Shown in pieces: positions 25,688 to 32,018 of a stretch of 32,018 bases of DNA. A program made the position numbers and the translations under genes. This DNA is from an uncultured Erysipelotrichaceae bacterium. Lineage in GTDB: Bacteria > Bacillota_I > Bacilli_A > Erysipelotrichales > Erysipelotrichaceae. The notes beneath the pieces are model-generated. The model made no database searches and was not told the DNA's origin. It saw only the letters and a list, made by a program, of their open reading frames with translations. How positions within the stretch are numbered: the stretch's first letter is position 1; each line of letters starts with the position of its first letter. The stretch is from assembly GCA_947036815.1 (NCBI GenBank), contig CAMQRS010000020.1, positions 1-32,018 of the forward strand, written 5' to 3'.

Positions 25688-26386
25688 ATGCAATACACTG
25701 ATTTAAATCCGATTATTAATAAAATAAAAGATTGGAAATTATATGCAAAAAATGAAAATATCTTTGATAACGATAATTTCAGAAAAGAAAATGATTTAGA
25801 TTGCAAATTGACAGATGGGAATTTAAATGCAGACACAATTTTTTCTCTTTGGATACCTTTAAGGTTTGTTCTTGTCAAAATAAATGGATACAACAAATTA
25901 AATGAATATGCAGATATTAATAAAAAAATACCTTTTTGTGAAAAAATAATTGAAATAGAAATCTTAAATGAGTTATTACCAATTAATAATGAGTTAGTAC
26001 AAAAACTCATTAAATTATTTATGTTAGGAATAGAACGTGCTAACGTTATGATTCTACCTTCAAGAAGTCTACAGGCTAGAGGTGGGAAACCCTACTTTGA
26101 TTATATGCCTTACTTTTTGCGCGAGTGCTTTTCTGACGGTGCTTTTTCAATTCACTTCAAAAATGGCGAATTAACTCTACTTGAATGGATTGAAAAAGAA
26201 AATTTACAAATGTTTTTTAAAGACGGAATTCTTAAAAAAAATAATATTCTCGATTTATCAGGAAGCCAATGTCCAACTAAAGGTTTATCCATAGATTTGA
26301 ATTTAAATATATTTCTAGATAATTATATAGGTATTCTTGAAATCCGAAAAGAAAACTTAGAGGCTCTTGTAAATTCTTTGAAATAA
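25688..26386 (+). CDS. Hypothetical protein downstream of the AlbA_2 gene
   Basis: 232 aa, starting at ATG 25688 with GGGGAGA upstream; a slightly longer frame from 25673 is less likely. It is lysine- and asparagine-rich, with no signal peptide or membrane segment. SLQARGGKPYFDYMPYF lies centrally, and no known motif was recognised. Its position suggests partnership with the AlbA_2 protein. Confidence 0.72.
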   Translation: MQYTDLNPIINKIKDWKLYAKNENIFDNDNFRKENDLDCKLTDGNLNADTIFSLWIPLRFVLVKINGYNKLNEYADINKKIPFCEKIIEIEILNELLPINNELVQKLIKLFMLGIERANVMILPSRSLQARGGKPYFDYMPYFLRECFSDGAFSIHFKNGELTLLEWIEKENLQMFFKDGILKKNNILDLSGSQCPTKGLSIDLNLNIFLDNYIGILEIRKENLEALVNSLK

Positions 26387-26890
26387 TTGAAATACCAAGC
26401 CTTAATAATCGAGAACATCAAAAAAATGCAACAGATGATAAGTTTTTATTAAAGGGAGAATTCCGAAACTCCCCCTCATGTAATTATTAAAGACTATTCT
26501 ACAATTTTTACCAACACTAAAACTCCTTTTGGTATAACAATTTATTCGAATAAACAAGATATACAATTCAGTGTCATATTTTATAATTTGAAAGAGTGTG
26601 TTTGCACACGTTATGAACTTTTAAAAATCGAAAGTAATAAAATTAAAATCATTATAAAGGATCAACAAATAGAATGGGCTCCTCGTAAATGTATCCGCGT
26701 TCTTTCTCTGTTTCAGAGTTTAGAGGATATCCAGACTATTTTAGAAAGCCGATATACTGCAAGCAAAAAGATTATAGATAGTACAAATTACAAAGAGTTC
26801 ACTGCCACCAATAAGATGTATACAGACACACTGCCTACTCATGGTTTTATAAATGATATTGGAATTTTAGAATCAAAAAAAAAAAAATGA
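26386..26890 (+). pseudogene. Frameshifted third gene of the AlbA_2 cluster
   Basis: Two open frames overlap. One, without a start codon, runs from about 26386 (IEIPSLNNREHQ...) to FLLKGEFRNSP near 26475. The other is stop-free from 26453 to the TGA at 26888-26890. Removing one C from the CCCCC at 26471-26475 would join them (about 165 aa, containing SIYSNK-type and ICKDQQIEWAPRKCIRV-like regions). A TTG at 26588 would give only a 100-aa C-terminal product. Either a genuine frameshift or a homopolymer error is possible. The C-terminus ends in a lysine run encoded by A13. Confidence 0.6.
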
Positions 26891-26912
26891 TATATTATAA
26901 ATAAATATATCA
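26875..26912 (-). terminator. Terminator downstream of the HEPN-motif gene
   Basis: A 9-bp stem TGATATATT/AATATATCA (26888-26896 with 26904-26912) is followed on the minus strand by 13 T. It lies about 180 nt beyond the HEPN-motif gene stop and overlaps the end of the convergent frameshifted gene. Confidence 0.75.
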
Positions 26913-27093
26913 TTAAGTCACAATTAGGATATCAAATTAAGATAGCCTTTATTACAGTGGTGTGGTTTGAAATTGATTTAATGATAAAAATTTATATCAC
27001 TAGATATTAATCTATAACTAAACCCCAATCCTCCCTTAATTAAAAGAATCGAGTTATACTACACTTTTAAAAAATTAAACGAATTACTGGAAA

Positions 27094-28182
27094 TCATTTA
27101 AAATACTCATTCAATTTACGAAACTTCTTCGTGTTTTTTTTTATTCTTTCTACAATGAATTTTTTGAAATCTAACGCACAATTCAAAGCTTCATCAGCTT
27201 CTTGAAAAGTCGGGATATACCCCTTATGTATTGCCTTATTTCTAATCTGATAAGTGTTTTCATACCACTCACCAATAGGCGTATTCCGTTTATTAACATC
27301 CCAATTTCCGCCTAACTTATGAGATAGGTGTCTTTTGATAATATGCATAAACGCTGTATCTTCTAATTGTTTATTTATTTCAAAATCAGATTTACCTTCA
27401 ACTATTAATAACTCTTCAAACAGTGTCCGTATCAAAGTTTCAACGCTAGTTTGTACATAGTTTATCGATTCCATATAGTATCCTTGCCTAAAACTTTTTT
27501 TTGCCATATATGTAAGTTGTTCCCCAATTACAAATGGATTTGAGTTCGAAGTAATCACAGAATAGAAACTTGTGATTTCATACATCTCCGCTTTAGACAC
27601 TAATTCTTTTTCTATCGGCAAGTTCATATGTAGAACAAATAAGAATGAAGAACTTTCCCAACTCTCTATGTTCGTTTCTTTTGCCAGTAGAAACGCCGGT
27701 AACATTTCTTTAGTTAGATAATGACAATCATCGTCGTTCATTGTAATCATATAGCTTAAAACTATCTTATTTAATACCGAAAGCAGTTGAATAAAATAAT
27801 CATTCTTATACCTTTGACAATCCTTAAGATACGTTTCATGTTCTAAATCAACCGCAGCTATCATAAGCACCTTTGTTTTATGTTTGTTTAGCATGGACGT
27901 TTTCATATTTCCTAAATATTCTGAAGAATGATCTATGCTTATTTTATTAAATTTAAAACTGAGATTTCCTTTTTCAGATTTTATAGTAATTATGTTATTT
28001 ACATCTATAGGTAGATAAAACGGAATAACAAGTTCAAATTCAATAATAAGCCTCGGTTTATACCTTTCTAAATTATATAAAGGCAACAAAACCATTTCGT
28101 ATTCTTCTTTAGTAACAAAAGTTGAAAAATCATGTTCAGTTTCTCTACTGCGCGAATCTCCATGCTTGCTTACTTCTTCCAC
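27094..28182 (-). CDS. HEPN-motif protein, putative defence ribonuclease
   Basis: 362 aa with a GTG start and AAGGAGG upstream; an overlapping ATG is out of frame. A HEPN-type R-x4-H motif (RNKAIH, Arg314 to His319) lies in a helical C-terminal domain (about residues 225-345), preceded by YMESINYVQTSVETLIRTLF. The N-terminal 200 residues have no recognised family. HEPN proteins are commonly RNA-cleaving toxins or defence effectors; the fit here rests on the motif and helical context, not on a full family match. A TATAAT lies about 30 nt before the ribosome site. Confidence 0.72.
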   Translation of the reverse strand: MEEVSKHGDSRSRETEHDFSTFVTKEEYEMVLLPLYNLERYKPRLIIEFELVIPFYLPIDVNNIITIKSEKGNLSFKFNKISIDHSSEYLGNMKTSMLNKHKTKVLMIAAVDLEHETYLKDCQRYKNDYFIQLLSVLNKIVLSYMITMNDDDCHYLTKEMLPAFLLAKETNIESWESSSFLFVLHMNLPIEKELVSKAEMYEITSFYSVITSNSNPFVIGEQLTYMAKKSFRQGYYMESINYVQTSVETLIRTLFEELLIVEGKSDFEINKQLEDTAFMHIIKRHLSHKLGGNWDVNKRNTPIGEWYENTYQIRNKAIHKGYIPTFQEADEALNCALDFKKFIVERIKKNTKKFRKLNEYFK

Positions 28183-28275
28183 ATTAAAACCTCCTTTATA
28201 TTCCTAGAAAATATTCGAATTATAGTTTTTACATCTTATATTTTATCTTATAGTTACAATAACCACTACATCACT

Positions 28276-28429
28276 CTAATAATATATATTTCCATCTCTT
28301 GTTAACATGGAAAATCTATATGCGATAGACACCTTCTCTTTGATTGCTTCGACATCCTCTACAGTTAATATGAAAAAGATATATGTTCCCTTCGGCATAA
28401 TACTAGTAACATTTTTTTACTACTTCCAT
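28276..28429 (-). pseudogene. Small open frame split by a frameshift in an A-run
   Basis: From ATG 28398 to TAG 28276 there is a 40-aa frame (MPKGTYIFFILTVEDVEAIK...). From 28429 another frame (MEVVK...) runs into a run of seven A (plus-strand 28412-28418) and stops. One A fewer would join them into a 50-aa product. Base composition and residue use look protein-like, but no ribosome site is present, so coding is uncertain. Other bases between 28183 and 28500 show nothing further. Confidence 0.35.
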
Positions 28430-28500
28430 TAAAATGTTAAAGAGTAAAACAATTATATTACTAAGCTGAGTTAATAAATATGTATAAAACAACCACAATG

Positions 28501-28922
28501 TTAAATGTCTTCTTTTATCTTTCTACCCAAATATAAAAAATCTATGATATCTTTAAATTCCAAAATTTCTGGTGTCTCTTCTTTCATTATTCCGTATTTA
28601 AGATAATAAGACAAAGCACTTTCAAAATCCGAATACATAACTCCTTCATTTGTAAGATTTTCACCAACTTCTTTATTTTTTTCTTTACAGACAAGATACA
28701 TATTGTAATATACAGCATTTAATAGTGGGTCATCACCTATTACTTGTTTTTCCGACATATTACTGAGAAGTTCTTTTCTATCTTCAACCCACATAGCCGC
28801 ACTATCAACAGCAACTGTTTTCATAATAGCTAAAACCAATTTATCAACAACTACATCAGCTCTACTTATATGATATTGTACTTATCATATAAGTATAACT
28901 GCTGTAGTGTTAGTTTTGCCAT
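28501..28922 (-). pseudogene. Frameshifted hypothetical gene
   Basis: From ATG 28922 with GAGGTATCATA upstream, the frame reads MAKLTLQQLYLYDKY and stops after about 18 codons. A second frame, continuing from QYHISRADVVVDKLVLAIMK, runs to the TAA at 28501. One missing base near 28880 would give about 140 aa. Without it, only a TTG start at 28839 is available (112 aa). A perfect 11-bp inverted repeat (28864-28874 with 28884-28894) spans the break. Function unknown. Co-oriented with the two-TM gene upstream, 31 nt away. Confidence 0.65.
28864..28894. repeat. Perfect 11-bp inverted repeat in the frameshifted gene
   Basis: ACTTATATGAT and ATCATATAAGT are exact reverse complements around a 9-nt loop. 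No T-run follows, so it is not a terminator. Confidence 0.8.
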
Positions 28923-28953
28923 TATGATACCTCTTTTACTTTTTAAACTCCCA

Positions 28954-29760
28954 TCAGTTTATAAGTATTGATTCTATCAAAATTTGATATTCTGTGATAA
29001 TACGTTTTTCTTCTATCATCAGGTTATATAAAATATAGTACGGTGTAGCTAAGTTGGATTTGTATCCATCATCTCCGCGATTAATACCATCAATATATTC
29101 TTCTGAATGATTTTTCATAACATTAATAGCAACATCCGCAAGTTGCTTGTTTACATCATTTGCTAAAATAAATTCTTTGCAATCACCATTAACTGATACA
29201 TCAATAAACTCTAAAAACGATTTATCTATTTCTTTATAATACTTAAACTGTGATTGTGTCAAAATCGTTATCATATATTCCTTGATTTTCTGTTCATACT
29301 GATAAAAGTAGTGGACCGCTGAATTATTTATATTTTTGCTAAGAGATAGACCAGAATTATGTAAATCATGCATATCTGACCATTTAAAACTATCATTTAA
29401 CTCCGTTTTTGCATCATCTCGTTTATCAATCGGCGTTGTTACACAATTAAAGTAAAATGTATACTCTTGTATATATTTTTGTAATATCCTATCGAACTTT
29501 TCAATTTGTGCAAGTTCTTGTTTTTGTTCTTGTTCAATTTTATCTAGTTCTTTTTGATCCATGTCCTTAATATTTTTTTTATCAAATATCCATTGCACAA
29601 AAAGAACCGTGATAACAATACCAATCACTTCTGTAAATATTCCGTCATAATAAGCATCAAGATACCCAGCACCTAATAGCCATAGTATACATAACAATGG
29701 AATTAGAATAATACACACCTTAATTGCTGGTTTATGCCAGAATTTCTTTAATGTACCCAT
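28954..29760 (-). CDS. Two-transmembrane protein with coiled coil, unknown function
   Basis: 268 aa from ATG 29760 with AGGAG upstream; a TTG five codons earlier is less likely. Hydrophobic segments at about 15-36 and 43-63 form a membrane hairpin. Residues about 70-105 are a Q/E/K-rich heptad region, and the rest is soluble and helical. It starts within a few bases of the abiH remnant end, so it is placed in the same transcript. A membrane effector or sensor in a defence or phage-resistance locus is possible, but no homology is claimed. Confidence 0.7.
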   Translation of the reverse strand: MGTLKKFWHKPAIKVCIILIPLLCILWLLGAGYLDAYYDGIFTEVIGIVITVLFVQWIFDKKNIKDMDQKELDKIEQEQKQELAQIEKFDRILQKYIQEYTFYFNCVTTPIDKRDDAKTELNDSFKWSDMHDLHNSGLSLSKNINNSAVHYFYQYEQKIKEYMITILTQSQFKYYKEIDKSFLEFIDVSVNGDCKEFILANDVNKQLADVAINVMKNHSEEYIDGINRGDDGYKSNLATPYYILYNLMIEEKRIITEYQILIESILIN

Positions 29761-29763
29761 AAT

Positions 29764-29941
29764 TTCTCCTAACAAAACATCTGCTTCTGCAGGCTTATAT
29801 ATAATTTAAAATACTCACTAATTTCGTGAAGATAATTAACTTGCTCAAAACGCAAATATAACAAAACTTTAAAAATTCTCTATATCTCGTAGGTAATCCG
29901 TGAGTTAAATCAAATCCGTTACCAATTACTAAACCATTCAT
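29764..29941 (-). pseudogene. Truncated abiH remnant (abortive-infection family N-terminus)
   Basis: ATG at 29941 with GGGAGG upstream begins MNGLVIGNGFDLTHGLPTRY, the characteristic AbiH N-terminal motif (GNGFDLAHGLPT). The frame stops at 29795 after 48 aa. A second frame from about residue 25 gives a protein-like continuation (LHEISEYFKLYISL) to a stop near 29764. Intact AbiH proteins are several hundred residues, so most of the gene is gone. The symbol is left blank because the gene is not functional here. Confidence 0.75.
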
Positions 29942-30095
29942 AATAACCTCCCTAATTTAAAAATATAACTATATATACTTTTGTAATAGCATATTATATT
30001 TATTTTCCATCCCTATTCATCTATTGTCTATTTTATCATATCAAAACTCTTGATGGAACAACATATACTAAATTCGCTTAAATATCTTCTTTTGT

Positions 30096-31361
30096 CTAAA
30101 GTTCTATTAAAATTGTATTAATCACTTTTTTTAAATTTAAATCTACAATAATTTTACTTACAAAACTTCTATAATAGGTTTTTCTATCTCTACACTTCAA
30201 TTCTTCTTTCTCTTTTTCAATACTCCACATATGTTTCTCTATTTTTAACAATTCTTTTTCTAATAAATTCGTTAGTTTTAAAAATTGTTCCTCATTATAA
30301 TACCTTGCAATGTAATTATCTTCAATCGTTCTTAGTCTACTCTTAATAGAAGCGTTGCGTGCCTTTAACTCCTTTATCAGCCCTCCATCTATACCCACTG
30401 TTTTTATCGAATCCATTTGTAATAATAACTGTATTTGTCCAATTGACACTTCACAATTGCTACATCGGTAATAATAGTATTTTTTACCTTTTTTCCCAAC
30501 GCTATGTACACATATAAGGCGTCTCTCGCAATGATTACAGTACAATAATCCATCAAACATATATTTATCACAACGCTTATAATTGTTCTTTCTACACATT
30601 TTAATAGCCTTCTCTTGGTGCTCTTCTGTAATGATTGGAGGTATTATATTTTTGTAAATCTGTCCTTTGTATTTGAATACACCACTGTATTTCTTATTTC
30701 GTAACATATTGTGTATATTACTAGTTGAAAATAGCTTGTTTTCTTGAACTTCATTAATTCTCATTGCTATTTGAGACGGGGTATATCCTTGAATTGCTAA
30801 TTCAAACACTTTTATCACTATCGCAGCCTCATCTATATTTACAAGAAGGTTTTTATCCCCTCCTTTCTTATAACCGTACAATACCATTCCTCCACACGGG
30901 TATCTACCTGAATCAACAATCGCCTGTAATCCATCATTTGTTCGCTCAATAATTTTTTCCCTTTCAAACTGATTCACAGCTACTTTAACATTTGCACTAA
31001 ATCTATTACCAGCAGTAGTCAAATTGATATCGTCATGTAAAAACTTCAATATCACACCGTGTTTTTCTATTAATTTAAAAAATACATTAGTATCAAAAAT
31101 ATCTCTACTGATTCGAGATAAATCATACGCGACGATCATATGAATCTCTTTTTTCTTCACATCTTCAATTAAATGCGTCATTGCTGGTCTACTTAAAGAC
31201 GATGCACTTATGCCTTCATCAATGAAAAACATAATATCTTCTTCAATCCCAATTAATTCAATCAATTTAAGATGCTTAATAATTTGCATTTTCTGCATTT
31301 CTATACTGACCCCTTCATTCACTTGTTTTTGAGTTGATACTCTTATGTATGCTGCTATCAT
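30096..31361 (-). CDS. Large serine recombinase (site-specific)
   Basis: 421 aa from ATG 31361 with AAGGAGG upstream. The resolvase domain has the catalytic Ser9 in YIRVSTQKQ and Arg83/Arg86 in DLSRISRD. A recombinase domain follows (about 155-260, GYTPSQIAMRINE). The zinc ribbon has Cys275, Cys278, Cys300 and Cys303, and a coiled coil lies at about 325-395. Such enzymes integrate or excise mobile elements. The target site and the element's other end are not visible. Confidence 0.93.
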   Translation of the reverse strand: MIAAYIRVSTQKQVNEGVSIEMQKMQIIKHLKLIELIGIEEDIMFFIDEGISASSLSRPAMTHLIEDVKKKEIHMIVAYDLSRISRDIFDTNVFFKLIEKHGVILKFLHDDINLTTAGNRFSANVKVAVNQFEREKIIERTNDGLQAIVDSGRYPCGGMVLYGYKKGGDKNLLVNIDEAAIVIKVFELAIQGYTPSQIAMRINEVQENKLFSTSNIHNMLRNKKYSGVFKYKGQIYKNIIPPIITEEHQEKAIKMCRKNNYKRCDKYMFDGLLYCNHCERRLICVHSVGKKGKKYYYYRCSNCEVSIGQIQLLLQMDSIKTVGIDGGLIKELKARNASIKSRLRTIEDNYIARYYNEEQFLKLTNLLEKELLKIEKHMWSIEKEKEELKCRDRKTYYRSFVSKIIVDLNLKKVINTILIEL

Positions 31362-31375
31362 AATTTCCTCCTTAT

Positions 31376-31430
31376 GAATAAAAAGAGATAGCATTGACAC
31401 CTAATGTCAACGCTATCTTCACAAATTATA
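31376..31430 (-). promoter_or_regulatory. Promoter and strong hairpin in the recombinase leader
   Basis: A TATAAT (31430-31425, minus strand) would start transcription near 31418. The next bases form a 14-bp stem with one G-U pair (31386-31399 with 31405-31418) and 5-nt loop, followed by CTTTTTATT. This is a terminator-like structure sitting between the promoter and the recombinase ribosome site. The -35 (TATTTG at 17 bp) is weak. Confidence 0.55.
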
Positions 31431-31488
31431 CTATACCACCTTAATTACAAATACTAAAAATTTTAATATCAATCATTAAAGAATCAAT

Positions 31489-31581
31489 TCACTTATAATC
31501 ACCGTTATACTCAATTACCTTTAAAACTTCTTTAACTCTAGCCAGTCCATTGTTTTTATATCTACATTTCACAATTATCAT
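31489..31581 (-). CDS. Small protein upstream of the recombinase
   Basis: 30 aa (MIIVKCRYKNNGLARVKEVL then KVIEYNGDYK). A strong AAAGGAGAGGAG site precedes the ATG. It is basic with no known domain. It reads in the same direction as the recombinase, 128 nt upstream, and may be part of the mobile element. Confidence 0.5.
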   Translation of the reverse strand: MIIVKCRYKNNGLARVKEVLKVIEYNGDYK

Positions 31582-31717
31582 GTTTTTTCTCCTCTCCTTT
31601 TATTCTCACTCACTTCTTAAGCGTATTTGAATTGTAACTATCTTTACTTATTGAAACATCCCAAGTTAAGCTTCAAATAAGATATTTCAATACAAAACAA
31701 ATAAAAGATTATAAAAG

Positions 31718-31858
31718 TTATAAAAATTCTTTTAACAACGCTTTTTTTAACATCTGTAATTCCATTTCATCTTGTCCTTCTACATATTTAAGAAGCATTT
31801 CAATCGCAACTAATACAGGAACACCCGAATTTGCTAAAAGTAAAATTAATTTTCCCAA
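31718..31858 (-). CDS. Small hydrophobic/helical protein upstream of the recombinase
   Basis: 46 aa from TTG at 31858 (or 49 aa from an in-frame GTG at 31867), with AGGGGG upstream. The N-terminal half is hydrophobic (LILLLANSGVPVLVAIEMLL), followed by a charged helix. A hairpin-prone region (31862-31905) overlaps its translation start. Function unknown. Confidence 0.45.
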   Translation of the reverse strand: MGKLILLLANSGVPVLVAIEMLLKYVEGQDEMELQMLKKALLKEFL

Positions 31859-31941
31859 AAATAACACCCCCTACTTATATATATTCGTAAGTGGTGGGTG
31901 TTCCTATAATAAAATTTACAACACTTCATGAATTCTTTGAA

Positions 31942-32018
31942 TTTCCGGGGGGGGGGGGGATAAAAAAAAAAAAAACCAAAAAATTAAATTGGTTTTTCCA
32001 GATTGGGAGGGGAAAAGT
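31942..32018. other. Low-confidence contig-end sequence
   Basis: 13 consecutive G (31947-31959) then 14 A (31962-31975) and a low-complexity tail with G-rich and A-rich blocks. This looks like a sequencing or assembly artefact and should not be annotated as biology. Confidence 0.75.

Noticed and set aside
25576-26010. 144-aa minus-strand frame over the AlbA_2 cluster
   Set aside because: Antisense shadow of two well-supported plus-strand genes, with no ribosome site.
30764-30952. Plus-strand frame inside the serine recombinase
   Set aside because: A shadow of the recombinase gene.
22955-31500. tRNA-His as an integration site for a tyrosine integrase
   Set aside because: No duplicate of the tRNA 3' end is seen in the window, and the recombinase present is a serine type, which usually does not target tRNA ends.

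Overview
The window looks like chromosomal DNA of a low-GC, endospore-forming member of the Bacillota. The signs are the AT-rich codon use, strong AGGAGG-type ribosome binding sites, T-box leaders, and the sporulation sigma factors sigE and sigG with the pro-sigma-E protease gene spoIIGA. The sigma-factor block matches the Bacillus subtilis order spoIIGA-sigE-sigG-ylmC-sepF-ylmH-divIVA-ileS, but without ylmD, ylmE and ylmG. An Erysipelotrichia-like or related lineage is my guess. The sequence alone does not settle it.

Region 1 (1-7420, all on the minus strand) holds ileS behind an isoleucine T-box, then divIVA, ylmH and sepF transcribed from a clear sigma-A promoter, then ylmC, sigG, sigE and spoIIGA. 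The spoIIGA promoter carries a Spo0A box in place of a normal -35 element, with long spacing as in the classical spoIIG promoter. Region 2 (7550-14094) is an aspartate-family pathway in two divergent operons. thrC-thrB-pheB (threonine branch plus an ACT-domain protein) is on minus and hom-lysC-asd is on plus. Together they encode aspartate to homoserine to threonine.

Region 3 (14093-18626, minus) contains an exported hypothetical protein, a lipoprotein cyclophilin with an unusual insertion, and the methionine ABC importer metN-metI-metQ under a Met-specifier T-box. Region 4 (18643-22800) has a hypothetical gene, a small alpha/beta hydrolase, and a nicotinamide/nicotinate salvage operon (nicotinamidase, nicotinate phosphoribosyltransferase, a membrane protein). 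tRNA-His follows at 22955-23031.

Region 5 (about 23.03-32.0 kb) is accessory DNA. It starts with a putative small RNA unit (two promoters, one terminator), a perfect 19-bp inverted repeat and a decayed gene. Next come a Schlafen AlbA_2-domain gene with two companions (the second apparently frameshifted), a HEPN-motif protein on the opposite strand, a two-TM coiled-coil protein, a frameshifted small gene, and a truncated abiH remnant whose N-terminal motif is still clear. A large serine recombinase follows, preceded by two very small genes. This looks like an eroded defence island or mobile-element end. The last ~70 bases (13 G then 14 A) look like poor-quality contig-end sequence. Several apparent frameshifts lie at homopolymers, so true gene decay and sequencing error cannot be separated here.
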